The notes: a model not told the origin generated them from the letters alone. A stretch of DNA of 61,989 nt from JACQFZ01 sp045810625 (GCA_045810625.1 JBJMVQ010000003.1:1-61989); one strand, 5' to 3'. Numbered from the stretch's first letter, positions 27,525-36,541 are shown. Translations and numbers: made by a program.

Positions 27525-27720
27525 ATGCTCGACGACCCTCACGCCGATTCGTTGATCGCCGAGGTGCGCAAGATCACGGCGTGCGGTTCATCTTCACGCT
27601 GTGCGGTGGGCACATCTCGCCGATCTTGGTCGGATGCAAGCAGCGCGGGTTGCGGGTCATCGACGTGCGCGACAAAGCGACGACCGTGTTCGCCGCCGCC
27701 GTCGCGCGACTCGACGGCGC
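27525..27720 (+). pseudogene. remnant of a thiamine-diphosphate enzyme (acetolactate synthase type)
   Basis: ADSLIAEVRK (frame from 27525) continues, after loss of one base near 27575, as GVRFIFTLCGGHISPILVG, then QRGLRVIDVRDKATTVFAA and AVARL (frame from 27581). This is the first 60 residues of the TPP-binding N-domain of acetolactate synthase-like enzymes, where the sequence normally reads HGVRFIFTLCGGHISP without a break. The match ends about 27700; the remaining 500 residues are missing. Confidence 0.75.
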
Positions 27721-27894
27721 TGGTATCTCAAACGTCATGTGCGCCGCATTGTCGCGCCATCCGACTCCCATAGAGATGGCGCCGTTGCCGGTTACGGTAC
27801 CCACGTAGTCATTCGCGCAAGCTCCGGACCGCAGCCGAGCGGTATGGGTCGGGCACGGCGATCGACTAAAATGGGATAGGAACAATAACAACCC

Positions 27895-28761
27895 ATGTCC
27901 TACTTCCGAACTGGGCGGGCGACGCCTCGCAAGAGACGCAAGCAGCGCGGGTGGCATTCCCGCAGGCGCGCTATTTGGCCGCGCACGTGGTTGCGCGGGA
28001 AATGGGCTCGGAAGTTCTGGGCCGCGCCGCTCTCGATCCAGCTCCTCGGCGTCGCCGGCGCCGCGTTCGTAATATGGCTCGTCGTGAATTGGATGTACCA
28101 AGTGGCGCGCAAACCCGCCGAGTTGTTCTTCCCCGTGAGCGACGTGCTGTACAAGACGCCGGCGGAGACGTGGCGCAAGTACGAACCGATCTTCCGCGCG
28201 CACTCCACCGCCGTCATCACACCGGAGCTGTTGGCGGCGCTTGCACAGGTTGAGAGTACCGGCAATCCGATCGCACGAACTTATTGGCGCTGGGCGGCAA
28301 CCTGGCAGCCGTTCGAGGTATATCGTCCGGCGTCGAGCGCCGTCGGGATGTATCAGATCACTGACGCGACGTTCCTGGAGGCGAAACGTTACTGCGTCCA
28401 CGATCATATCGTCGCCGAGGACGGGCCGTGGAACGACTTCGATTCCTGCTGGTTCAACAATTTCTATTTACGTGTCGTGCCGAGCCACGCGGTCGAGCTC
28501 ACGTCCGCGCTCCTCGATCGGCGGGTCGCGTCAGCGCTGGAACGCGCGCGGGTTCAAACCGGCACATTGGCGCAAAAGCAGGATCTCGCGGCGGTGATTC
28601 ACTTGTGCGGGGCGGCGGCGGGCGAGGCGTACGCCCGGCGCGGTTTTCGGATCGTAACCGGGCAGCGGTGCGGAGACCACGACCTCGCGCGCTATCTGGC
28701 GCGGGTCAACGCCATGAAGCGATTTTTTGCGCGGCTTAACCCTGTCGAGCCTGGCAAATAG
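27895..28761 (+). CDS. membrane-anchored lytic transglycosylase (SLT domain)
   Basis: 288 residues with a very basic N-terminus (RKRRKQRGWHSRRRAIWPR), then one membrane helix (about 50-70). The catalytic domain begins ITPELLAALAQVESTGNPIA, with the catalytic Glu in QVES, followed by ASSAVGMYQITDATFLEAKRYC, a usual SLT pattern. Such enzymes cleave peptidoglycan between MurNAc and GlcNAc. The C-terminus (HLCGAAAGEAYARRGF) is not standard SLT. Single gene with GATAGGAA as ribosome site. Confidence 0.85.
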   Translation: MSYFRTGRATPRKRRKQRGWHSRRRAIWPRTWLRGKWARKFWAAPLSIQLLGVAGAAFVIWLVVNWMYQVARKPAELFFPVSDVLYKTPAETWRKYEPIFRAHSTAVITPELLAALAQVESTGNPIARTYWRWAATWQPFEVYRPASSAVGMYQITDATFLEAKRYCVHDHIVAEDGPWNDFDSCWFNNFYLRVVPSHAVELTSALLDRRVASALERARVQTGTLAQKQDLAAVIHLCGAAAGEAYARRGFRIVTGQRCGDHDLARYLARVNAMKRFFARLNPVEPGK

Positions 28762-28911
28762 CGGAATTTCTTGCGGTATCCGCGCTTTAGCGCAGGAGTG
28801 GCCGTCCGCAATGCGCCCGAGCCTATCGGTTGACTCTCATTGTTCGGCTTTTGTAGGTGAATTTTCCCTTCCTTATATAAGTCGCACCCGCGGCGTGGTT
28901 CCGACTGCGCG

Positions 28912-28940
28912 GGAACGTACAGGCGGCATGCCGCATCTAA
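28912..28940 (+). promoter_or_regulatory. ECF-type promoter of the sigma factor gene
   Basis: GGAACGT (28912-28918), 16 bases, then ATCTAA (28935-28940), 29 bases before the sigma factor start. This follows the sigma-E-like consensus GGAACTT-N16-GTCTAA closely, which suggests that the sigma factor activates its own gene. Confidence 0.65.
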
Positions 28941-28969
28941 TCGGCACATGAGCGTAGCGGAGTCCTTGT

Positions 28970-29671
28970 GTGGAAACGACGCGAGCCGAAACGACGGCAG
29001 TCCCAACGACGGATATGGACCTGGCCGCACGCATAGTGCAGAGCGACCGCGCGGCCTTTGCCGCGATGATGCGACAGCACAACCGCCGCCTGTACCGGGT
29101 GGCCCGAGCAATACTGGACGACGATGCCGAGGCCGAAGAGGCGCTCCAGGAGGCGTATCTGATCGCCTACCAAAAGATGGCGACCTTCCTCGGACAGTCG
29201 AAACTGTCGACCTGGCTCACGCGCATCGTCATCAATGAGGCGCTGCAGCGCCGGCGCAAGAGCCAGCGGCACGGCGTCGTCATTCCGTTCGAGAACGTTG
29301 ACCACGGTGCGCAAAGCATGACGACAACGGTGGAGAAGCCGGAAACGCCCGAACGAGCGACGATGCGCGCGGAGATGCGGCGTTTGCTCGAGCGCGAAAT
29401 TGCATCGTTGCCGATAGGGTTTCGCACGGTATTTATTCTACGCGAGCTCGAGGACATGACCGTGGAGGAGTGCGCGGAGTGCCTCGAGCTGCCCGAGGCG
29501 ACCGTGCGCACGCGGCTGTTCCGGGCCAAGGCGCAGCTGCGCGAAGCGCTCGCCCGGGAAATGGATCTTGCCACCGAAGATGCGTTCGACTTCGCCGGCG
29601 CGCGCTGCGATCGCGTCGTCACGAGCGTGCTCGCGCGCATTCCAACCCGTCGCGATAGCGAAAGCACGTAG
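28970..29671 (+). CDS. ECF RNA polymerase sigma factor
   Basis: 233 residues from a GTG with GGAG upstream. Region 2 is FAAMMRQHNRRLYRVARAIL and EEALQEAYLIAYQKMATF, with the -10 recognition part SKLSTWLTRIVINEAL; region 4 is LPIGFRTVFILRELEDMTVEECAECLELPEATVRTRLFRAKAQLREAL. The C-terminal extension FDFAGARCDRVVTSVLARI is common in one ECF subgroup. No anti-sigma gene follows; the next genes are DUF4142 and a cupredoxin. Their promoters lack a clear copy of the ECF motif, but they may be read through from this gene. Confidence 0.92.
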   Translation: METTRAETTAVPTTDMDLAARIVQSDRAAFAAMMRQHNRRLYRVARAILDDDAEAEEALQEAYLIAYQKMATFLGQSKLSTWLTRIVINEALQRRRKSQRHGVVIPFENVDHGAQSMTTTVEKPETPERATMRAEMRRLLEREIASLPIGFRTVFILRELEDMTVEECAECLELPEATVRTRLFRAKAQLREALAREMDLATEDAFDFAGARCDRVVTSVLARIPTRRDSEST

Positions 29672-29750
29672 CGTTCAGTCGAACGCCGTCGAACGCGGCG
29701 TTTGTCACGTTGTCCCTTGTTATTTCATTATCGTCGAGGAGAGATCAAAA

Positions 29751-30278
29751 ATGACTTTCATCAAAGCAGTCTTGGTCAGTACGTTGATCGCCGCCGTGCC
29801 GGCGTTCGCCGCAGAGCAGGCGCCGAACGACGCGCAAATCGCGGCCATCGTCGTCGCCGCCAACCAGGTCGATATCGATGCCGGTAAGCTGGCGCAGAAG
29901 AAAACCAAGAACAAAGAAGTGAAGGCGTTCGCACAAACGATGGTAAAAGACCACGGCGGCGTGAACAAAGCGGCGAGCGATCTGGCGAAGAAGCTCAAGC
30001 TGAAGCCCGAAGCGAATCCCACCAGCAAGAGCCTCACGGACGGCGGTAAGGAGGCGCGGGCACGACTCTCGAAACTGAATGGTGCCGAGTTCGACAAGGC
30101 GTATATCGACAACGAGGTCACCTATCACCAGGCGGTGCTCGACGCGATCGACAAGACGTTGATCCCGAATGCCAAGAACCCGGAGCTCGCTGCCCTGCTG
30201 AATAAAACGCGGCCCGCGGTCGCGGCGCATCTGGAGCACGCCAAGCAGTTGCAGGCGTCCGTTGGCAAGGGCGCGTAG
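29751..30278 (+). CDS. DUF4142 periplasmic protein
   Basis: 175 residues with GAGGAGAGA upstream. A signal peptide (FIKAVLVSTLIAAVPAFAAE) is followed by the DUF4142 four-helix bundle: AAIVVAANQVDIDAGKLAQKK, VKAFAQTMVKDHGGVNKAASDLAKKL, FDKAYIDNEVTYHQAVLDAID and HLEHAKQL. The paired His residues resemble ferritin-like bundles, but metal binding is unproven. Often found with ECF sigma factors and stress genes. Seven bases separate it from the cupredoxin gene, so they form an operon. Confidence 0.9.
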   Translation: MTFIKAVLVSTLIAAVPAFAAEQAPNDAQIAAIVVAANQVDIDAGKLAQKKTKNKEVKAFAQTMVKDHGGVNKAASDLAKKLKLKPEANPTSKSLTDGGKEARARLSKLNGAEFDKAYIDNEVTYHQAVLDAIDKTLIPNAKNPELAALLNKTRPAVAAHLEHAKQLQASVGKGA

Positions 30279-30284
30279 ACGGCC

Positions 30285-30608
30285 ATGGCGCGCGCGCGAT
30301 ACATCGCCGTTGGGCTCGCCGTGCTCGTGTTAACGGGCGCCGCCCCGCTGCGCGCCGCGGAAACGAAGATCGTGACGATCGAGAATCTGCAATTCCAGCC
30401 GGTCACATTGACCGTAAAGCAAGGCGATACGGTCGTATGGCGCAATGCGGATCTGTTTCCGCACAACGTCGTCGCGCAAGGCGGCGCTTTTCGGTCGCCC
30501 GAGATCGCGGCGAACGGCAGGTGGACCTACACGGCGAAGCAAAAAGGGGAGTTCGGGTACGCCTGTACGCTCCATCCTTCGATGAAGGGGACATTGATCG
30601 TTCATTGA
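30285..30608 (+). CDS. cupredoxin (plastocyanin/amicyanin-like)
   Basis: 107 residues with signal peptide (YIAVGLAVLVLTGAAPLRA). The copper site is intact: His in LFPHNVV, and Cys, His and Met in CTLHPSMKG (C-x2-H-x2-M), the type-1 copper layout of amicyanin and pseudoazurin-like proteins. It probably carries electrons in the periplasm. It is the last gene of the DUF4142 operon, followed by a terminator at 30659. Confidence 0.9.
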   Translation: MARARYIAVGLAVLVLTGAAPLRAAETKIVTIENLQFQPVTLTVKQGDTVVWRNADLFPHNVVAQGGAFRSPEIAANGRWTYTAKQKGEFGYACTLHPSMKGTLIVH

Positions 30609-30658
30609 CGCCGCTCGGGTGATTTTTTGATTTCGTTGGTCCTCCCCCTACTGGGTTG

Positions 30659-30687
30659 CGCCCGCTCGTGCAGCGGGCGTTTTTTTT
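30659..30687 (+). terminator. rho-independent terminator after cupredoxin
   Basis: Stem CGCCCGCT / AGCGGGCG with a 5-base loop, then eight Ts. It closes the DUF4142/cupredoxin unit. Confidence 0.9.
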
Positions 30688-30716
30688 GGCGCGATCGCAA
30701 GGGGAATAACTCTTAG

Positions 30717-30757
30717 GGAACGTCGTGGGGGAAGCGGGTTTCATGCGCTGGCTACAA
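30717..30757 (+). promoter_or_regulatory. hemerythrin gene promoter region
   Basis: GGAACGT at 30717-30723 is identical to the -35 element of the sigma factor gene and is followed 16 bases on by TTCATG, a poor -10. A sigma-70-like TACAAT lies at 30752-30757, about 40 bases before the hemerythrin gene. Either could drive the gene. Confidence 0.4.
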
Positions 30758-30794
30758 TGCGTCTCCGGCAACCCCACGCTTACTGGAGATAGCC

Positions 30795-31274
30795 ATGGAT
30801 TGTTTCACTCTGTTGAAGCGAGACCACGACGAAGTCGCGAAATTGTTGCAACAGTGCCAGAGCGAAGGCGAGAAGAAATCCGCAAAGGAGACATTCAAGA
30901 AAGCGGCGCGCGAGATCGCCGTGCACTCCAAGTTGGAGGAGACGCTGATCTATCCGCGTCTCAAGGAATTCGACGAGCTGAGCGAACAGATCGACGAGGC
31001 GTATGAGGAACACGGGGACGTCGAGGATCTCCTCGAAGAGATGGCGGAACTGTCGCCGGGCGACGAAGAATGGACCTCGAATCTGGTCGAGCTGATCGAC
31101 ACCGTTGAGCATCATGTGCAGGAAGAGGAGAACGAAGTCTTTCCCGTCGCGATGAAGCTGATCGGCGAAGATCAGGCGGAGGATCTAGGAAATGCAATCG
31201 CGCAGGAAAAGAAAGAAATGATGAGCGGTTCTCACGGCGCAGCCAAGGAAGTATTCGCGCGTCTGGGGCTGTAA
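30795..31274 (+). CDS. hemerythrin-domain protein
   Basis: 159 residues. The iron-ligand pattern of the family is present: DCFTLLKRDHDEV (first His), VHSKLEETLIYPRL (His and Glu), YEEHGDVEDLLEEM (His), and VEHHVQEEENEVFPVA (His and Glu). It should bind a di-iron centre and sense or carry O2 or NO in the cytosol. Similar soluble proteins respond to oxidative or nitrosative stress. A terminator follows. Confidence 0.9.
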   Translation: MDCFTLLKRDHDEVAKLLQQCQSEGEKKSAKETFKKAAREIAVHSKLEETLIYPRLKEFDELSEQIDEAYEEHGDVEDLLEEMAELSPGDEEWTSNLVELIDTVEHHVQEEENEVFPVAMKLIGEDQAEDLGNAIAQEKKEMMSGSHGAAKEVFARLGL

Positions 31275-31294
31275 GCGCATCGGTGCGAACCGAG

Positions 31295-31327
31295 CCTGCG
31301 CGGCGATAGAGCCGCGCGGGCATTTTT
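31295..31327 (+). terminator. rho-independent terminator after hemerythrin
   Basis: Stem around GCGCGGC / GCCGCGC with loop GATAGA, then six Ts. Confidence 0.85.
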
Positions 31328-31413
31328 TGTTAGAAAGCCGCGAGGGAAAGCTCGATAAGAAAGGACCGCGCCTTCCGGACGGACGCCGCTCAGGTCTGAG
31401 GCAGCGCGGCCGC

Positions 31414-31713
31414 TTACTTGATTTCGAACTGTACGCCGACGCCGTCGTCGGTCTGGCGTACAACTCTTGCGTCGACCCGCACCGGGGGTATGGCAGTTTC
31501 GAGCGGCCAGCGGAATACGAGCCGGATGGCGCTACCGACTGCAGGTAGCGGAACGCCGCCCTCACGCCGCTGCAGAAACGCGCCGGTGCGGCTGAAGCCG
31601 CTCGCGGTGAAGACGAGCGACTGATATCGGGCGTCGTCGATGACGGCCTCGATGTGGGTCGCCAGGCGCGCGTCCTCTCGGCGTTCTGCCGGGTCTTTAG
31701 ATGTCGGGCTCAT
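31414..31713 (-). CDS. PilZ-domain protein
   Basis: 99 residues. The c-di-GMP-binding arginines are in RREDARLATHIEAVI (RxxxR). The second PilZ motif, usually D/NxSxxG, reads GFSRTGAFL here, keeping S and G but with Gly in place of Asp/Asn. The rest (VRVDARVVRQTDDGVGVQFEI) is a typical PilZ barrel end. It may bind c-di-GMP made by the three cyclases of this window, perhaps more weakly. Single gene. Confidence 0.82.
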   Translation of the reverse strand: MSPTSKDPAERREDARLATHIEAVIDDARYQSLVFTASGFSRTGAFLQRREGGVPLPAVGSAIRLVFRWPLETAIPPVRVDARVVRQTDDGVGVQFEIK

Positions 31714-31848
31714 AATCGGCGCCTACGTTAATTCCTACCGCCGCGGCTAGCAAGGCCCGGCAGTCGTTTTCTCGGGCAATTTCCGAACACTTGCCGCGGT
31801 CGTTCGTTCCCGTAAGCTTGCTCGGTAATCACCCCGTGCGGCAGGCGG

Positions 31849-34800
31849 ATGAATCGAATCGGCGCGACCGGCAAATGGCAGTTCTGGATCGACCGCGGCG
31901 GTACGTTTACCGACATCGTCGCGCGCCGGCCGGACGGGACAATCGCGACGCATAAGCTCCTCTCCGAGAACCCGGAACAGTATCGCGACGCGGCGCTAAC
32001 CGGAATCCGGCATCTCCTCGGTCTCGAGGCCGGCGCGCCGATCGACGCCGGCGTCGTCGAAGCCGTGAAAATGGGAACGACGGTCGCGACCAACGCGCTG
32101 CTCGAGCGCGACGGCGAGCCGACGGTGCTGTTCATCACGCGCGGCTTTCGCGACGCTCTCCGAATCGGCTACCAGAATCGCCCGCGGCTGTTCGACCGGC
32201 GCATCGTGCTTCCCGAGCTGCTGTACCAGAAGGTCGTCGAGGTCGATGAGCGTATCGGCGCGCATGGCGACATCGTGCGGCCGCTCGACGAGGCGGCCGC
32301 GGCGCGCGACTTGCGCGCGGCCTATGCGGAAGGTTTTCGTTCCGTCGCGATCGTGCTGCTGCACGGTTATCGCTTTACTCGCCACGAAGAGGTACTGGAA
32401 CGTCTCGCCCGCGAAGCCGGCTTCCCGCAGGTGTCGGTTTCGCACAAGGTCAGCCCGCTCATGAAGCTCGTTTCGCGCGGCGACACCACGGTCGTGGACG
32501 CTTACTTGTCGCCGATTCTGCGACGTTACGTCGATCAGGTTGCGCGCGAGCTCGACGCGATCCCGCTTTTCTTCATGCAGAGCAACGGCGGCCTCGCGGA
32601 TGCGCGACGTTTTCAGGGACGGGACGCGATCCTTTCCGGTCCGGCCGGCGGTATCGTCGGCATGGCGCGCGCCGCCGTGGCGGCCGGATTCGACAAAGTG
32701 ATCGGCTTCGACATGGGCGGCACGTCGACCGATGTCTCGCACTATGCGGGCGATTTCGAGCGCGAGTTCGACACGCAAGTGGCCGGCGTACGCATGCGCG
32801 TGCCGATGATGAGCATTCACACCGTCGCGGCGGGCGGCGGATCGATTCTCCATTTCGACGGCGCGCGCTACCGCGTCGGGCCCGACAGCGCCGGTGCGAA
32901 TCCTGGCCCGGCGTGCTACCGGCGCGGCGGCCCGCTGACCGTTACCGACGCCAATGTGATGGTCGGCAAAATCCAACCCGACCATTTCCCGAAAGTATTC
33001 GGCCCGCGGGCGGATCAGTCGCTCGAGCGCGCGATCGTAGTGGAGAAGTTCGCGCTCCTCGCGCAGGAGATCGAGCGTGCGACCGGCAAGCGCGCGTCGC
33101 CCGAGCAGGTCGCCGAAGGATTCATCGACATCGCCGTGAGCAACATGGCGAATGCGATCAAATTCATTTCCGTGAGCCGCGGACGCGACGTGACGCAGTA
33201 CGCGCTCGTGACGTTCGGCGGCGCCGGTGGCCAGCACGCGTGCCGGGTTGCGGACGCGCTCGGGATGGGACGCGTCTACATTCATCCCTACGCCGGCGTG
33301 CTGTCGGCGTACGGCATGGGATTGGCCGATCAAATCGCGATGCGCGAGCAGGCGATGGAAGCGGTCCTCTCGGAAGAGATCATGCCCGAGCTCCGCGCGC
33401 GCCTTGGCGCGCTCGCGGACGACGCGCGTGCGGAATTGATCGCCCAAGGCTTGGACGCAAAACGCATCCGCGTGGTAGAGCGCGCGCATTTGCGCTACGA
33501 AGGCACGGACTCATCGCTGCTGGTCGGCTTCGACCGTATGCCGGGCATGCTGTCGCAATTCGAAGCGGCATACCGCCAGCGCTACGCGTTCCTGATGCCG
33601 GATAAGAACGTCGTGGTCGAAGCGCTATCCGTCGAAGCGATCGGCGCGGCGGACGCGCTCGTCGAGACGGAAGAGAACCCCGCGCCGCGCGCCGGCGGAT
33701 TACGCGCCGTGGAAACGGTGCGTGTGTATTCCGGTACCCGCTGGCACGACACCGCGCTCTATCTGCGCGACGATCTGCGACCCGGCGATCGCGTGGTCGG
33801 CCCGGCGATCATCGCGGAGCGCAACGCCACCACGGTGGTCGAGCCGGACTGGGAAGCCGACGTGACGGAACGGAATCATCTCGTGCTGCGGCGCGCGCGG
33901 CCGCGGCCGGCGCGCGTTGCGATCGGGACGAGCGCCGATCCGGTCATGCTCGAAGTGTTCAACAACCTCTTCATGAACATCGCCGAGCAAAGGGGCGTAC
34001 GTGTCGCGACCACGGCGTTTTCAGTCAACATCAAGGAGCGGCTCGACTTCTCGTGCGCGCTATTCGACGCCGAGGGCAACCTGATCGCGAATGCGCCGCA
34101 CATTCCGGTGCATTTGGGCTCAATGGGTGAGAGCGTCAAAGCGGTCATGCGGGCGAACGCCGCCACGATGCGCCCGGGCGACGCGTACGTGCTGAACGAT
34201 CCGTACCATGGCGGCACCCATTTGCCGGACGTGACCGTCATCACGCCGGTGTACGACCGCGACGGAAAGAACGTGCTGTTTTACGTCGGTTCGCGCGGCC
34301 ACCACGCGGACATCGGCGGTACCACGCCGGGGTCGGTCCCACCCGATAGCCGCGTGATCGAGGAAGAGGGCGTGCTGATCGACAACTTCAAACTGGTCGA
34401 AAGCGGCCGATTGCGCGAGCGCGAGGCGATCGCACTGCTGAGGGGCGGCAAGTATCCGGTACGGAACGTCGCGCAGAATCTCGCAGATTTGCGCGCGCAG
34501 CTCGCAGCGAATCAAAAGGGCGTCGAGGAGCTGCAGGGCATGGTCGATCACTTCGGCCTCGACGTCGTGCAGGCATACATGCGGCACGTGCAGGACAACG
34601 CGGAGGAGGCGGTGCGGCGCGTGATTACCGCGCTCAAGGACGGTCGGTTCGAGTATCGTCTCGACAACGGCGCCGTCATCCACGTCGCGATCCGCCTAAA
34701 CCGTGCGGCGCGCAGCGCCGAGATCGATTTCACCGGTACGTCCGAGCAGCTCACGAACAATTTCAATGCGCCGAGCGCCGTCTGCATGGCGGCGGTGCTC

Positions 34801-35487
34801 TATGTGTTTCGCACGCTCGTCGATGACGACATTCCGCTCAACGCCGGTTGCCTCAAGCCGCTGAACGTAATCATTCCCGAAGGCTCGATGCTGAATCCGC
34901 GCTATCCCGCCGCTGTCGTCGCCGGCAATGTCGAAACGTCATCGTGCATCACGAACGCGCTTTACGGCGCGCTCGGCGTGCTCGCCGCGGCGCAGGGAAC
35001 GATGAACAACTTCACCTTCGGCAACGACAAGTACCAGTATTACGAGACGATTGCCGGCGGCTCGGGCGCAGGGCCCGGGTTCGACGGCGCGGACGTCGTG
35101 CAAACGCACATGACCAACTCGCGGCTGACCGATCCGGAAGTGCTCGAATGGCGATTTCCAGTGCGCGTCGAGAGTTACGGGATCCGCAACGATTCGGGCG
35201 GTGCCGGGCGTTGGCGCGGCGGCAACGGCGGCGTGCGCGTCGTCCGCTTTCTCGAACCAATGACCGCCTCGATTGTCTCGAACAACCGGCGGCGGCCGCC
35301 GTTCGGGCTCGATGGCGGCAAACCGGGAGCCTGCGGCCGCAATTACGTCATCCGCGCGAACGGGGCGTGCGAGGAACTGGGATTCGTCGGCGCCGTCGAG
35401 ATGCACGCGGGCGATCTATTTGTGATCGAAACGCCGGGCGGCGGCGGTTACGGGCGGCGCAGCGATACCGTGCGCTCCGAAACCTAG
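31849..35487 (+). CDS. 5-oxoprolinase/hydantoinase-type A-B fusion enzyme
   Basis: 1212 residues. The HyuA half (1-695) begins QFWIDRGGTFTDIVARRPDG and contains VVEAVKMGTTVATNALLERDG, GGIVGMARAAVAAGFDKVIGFDMGGTSTDVSHY and TFGGAGGQHACRVADALGM. The HyuB half starts near 703 (VMLEVFNNLFMNIAEQRGV) and has HIPVHLGSMGESVKAVM, LNDPYHGGTHLPDVTVITP, FYVGSRGHHADIGG and YYETIAGGSGAGPGFDG. The single-chain form is that of ATP-dependent 5-oxoprolinase, which opens 5-oxoproline to glutamate. Related fusions act on hydantoins or N-methyl compounds, so the substrate is not certain. No neighbouring transport or regulatory gene helps. Confidence 0.88.
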   Translation: MNRIGATGKWQFWIDRGGTFTDIVARRPDGTIATHKLLSENPEQYRDAALTGIRHLLGLEAGAPIDAGVVEAVKMGTTVATNALLERDGEPTVLFITRGFRDALRIGYQNRPRLFDRRIVLPELLYQKVVEVDERIGAHGDIVRPLDEAAAARDLRAAYAEGFRSVAIVLLHGYRFTRHEEVLERLAREAGFPQVSVSHKVSPLMKLVSRGDTTVVDAYLSPILRRYVDQVARELDAIPLFFMQSNGGLADARRFQGRDAILSGPAGGIVGMARAAVAAGFDKVIGFDMGGTSTDVSHYAGDFEREFDTQVAGVRMRVPMMSIHTVAAGGGSILHFDGARYRVGPDSAGANPGPACYRRGGPLTVTDANVMVGKIQPDHFPKVFGPRADQSLERAIVVEKFALLAQEIERATGKRASPEQVAEGFIDIAVSNMANAIKFISVSRGRDVTQYALVTFGGAGGQHACRVADALGMGRVYIHPYAGVLSAYGMGLADQIAMREQAMEAVLSEEIMPELRARLGALADDARAELIAQGLDAKRIRVVERAHLRYEGTDSSLLVGFDRMPGMLSQFEAAYRQRYAFLMPDKNVVVEALSVEAIGAADALVETEENPAPRAGGLRAVETVRVYSGTRWHDTALYLRDDLRPGDRVVGPAIIAERNATTVVEPDWEADVTERNHLVLRRARPRPARVAIGTSADPVMLEVFNNLFMNIAEQRGVRVATTAFSVNIKERLDFSCALFDAEGNLIANAPHIPVHLGSMGESVKAVMRANAATMRPGDAYVLNDPYHGGTHLPDVTVITPVYDRDGKNVLFYVGSRGHHADIGGTTPGSVPPDSRVIEEEGVLIDNFKLVESGRLREREAIALLRGGKYPVRNVAQNLADLRAQLAANQKGVEELQGMVDHFGLDVVQAYMRHVQDNAEEAVRRVITALKDGRFEYRLDNGAVIHVAIRLNRAARSAEIDFTGTSEQLTNNFNAPSAVCMAAVLYVFRTLVDDDIPLNAGCLKPLNVIIPEGSMLNPRYPAAVVAGNVETSSCITNALYGALGVLAAAQGTMNNFTFGNDKYQYYETIAGGSGAGPGFDGADVVQTHMTNSRLTDPEVLEWRFPVRVESYGIRNDSGGAGRWRGGNGGVRVVRFLEPMTASIVSNNRRRPPFGLDGGKPGACGRNYVIRANGACEELGFVGAVEMHAGDLFVIETPGGGGYGRRSDTVRSET

Positions 35488-35603
35488 CGCATTCGACGTT
35501 CACGTTCTAAAGTTTTCATGAGCCTGCGCGTCGCCGCCATAACGCGGAGCAGGGCGGGATACCTTGCAGCGTCGCGCAAATGAGTCGCAAAGAACGGAGA
35601 GCC

Positions 35604-36266
35604 ATGTTCATCGGACATTTCGGTGTGGCGTTCGGCGTGAAGCGCGTGGTGCCCGAGGTCAAGCTCGGTACCGCGATCCTGGCAACCGCGTTCATCGATG
35701 TGCTCTGGCCGTTCTTTGTCGCGGCCGGCGTTGAAGTCGTAAGGATTTCTCCCGGCGCGACCGACTTTACTCCGCTGCGATTCGTGTCTTATCCGTTCTC
35801 GCACAGCCTCGCGATGGTGCTGCTCTGGGCGGGCCTGTTCGCGCTCGCTTATGTCTTCTCGGGCGGCTCGCGGCGCGCGGCGTTCTGGCTCGGGCTCGTC
35901 GTCGCGAGCCATTGGTTCCTCGACCTGATCGTCCATGAACCCGATCTGCAGTTGTTCCCGGAACTCGATATCTATGTCGGGCTCGGTTTGTGGGACTCGA
36001 TCGCCGGCACGTTAGTGGTAGAGGGCCTGATTTTCGTCGCTGGACTCGCACTGTATCTCTCGGCCACGCGCCCACGCGATCGCATCGGCACCTGGGCCCT
36101 CGTAGGATTGGTTGCACTGCTTCTCCTGGCGTACTTCGCGTCCGCCTTCGGCCCGCCGCCCCCGAGCGTCAGGGCGATCGTGATTTCGGCGATTGTCGGC
36201 ACAGCGGTCACGCTCGCTTTGGCCTACTGGGTCGACCGGCATCGCGAGGAGCGGGTACGTCCGTGA
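35604..36266 (+). CDS. membrane protein of the YdjM/DUF457-like type
   Basis: 220 residues from the ATG at 35604 with GGAGAG upstream; an ATG at 35580 adds eight residues. FIGHFGVAFGVKRVVPEVKLGTAIL with an early His, then SYPFSHSLAMVLLW and ASHWFLDLIVHEPDL, give a set of His/Asp residues like those of membrane-bound predicted metal-dependent hydrolases. Six to seven hydrophobic helices. Activity is unproven. Confidence 0.65.
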   Translation: MFIGHFGVAFGVKRVVPEVKLGTAILATAFIDVLWPFFVAAGVEVVRISPGATDFTPLRFVSYPFSHSLAMVLLWAGLFALAYVFSGGSRRAAFWLGLVVASHWFLDLIVHEPDLQLFPELDIYVGLGLWDSIAGTLVVEGLIFVAGLALYLSATRPRDRIGTWALVGLVALLLLAYFASAFGPPPPSVRAIVISAIVGTAVTLALAYWVDRHREERVRP

Positions 36267-36404
36267 TGTGGGTCGCCCGCGCCAACAAATTGGCGCGCCG
36301 CGTCCCCGCGCTGCGTGGAGGGAACTTCACAAAGCAGGGCTTCCATTATCTCCGGAGCGGCTTTGCTTACCTATTAGATGCATCTTTTCGGCTTTGTCTC
36401 TGAC

Positions 36405-36421
36405 TTGGTACGACGCTTGCT
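36405..36421 (+). promoter_or_regulatory. sigma-54 promoter
   Basis: TTGGTACG, four bases, then TTGCT: a near-perfect match to TTGGCACG-N4-TTGCW. The invariant GG (36407-36408) and GC (36419-36420) are 10 bases apart, the required -24/-12 spacing. Transcription should begin near 36432 and read into the cysteine-rich gene at 36542. An activator binding site was not identified. Confidence 0.75.
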
Positions 36422-36541
36422 AACCAAAGGAGCCGGCATCGAAGCGGCCGTAGCGCATCGAAACGTCGGCGGGTTGGAGACGGCCCGTGTAGCTGCATCG
36501 CGGTAGTCACTCAGTCAATTCGTTCAAACAGGAGAAAATTC

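Noticed and set aside
31996..33489. Antisense frame of 497 codons within the oxoprolinase gene
   Set aside because: Shadow of a well-supported gene on the plus strand.
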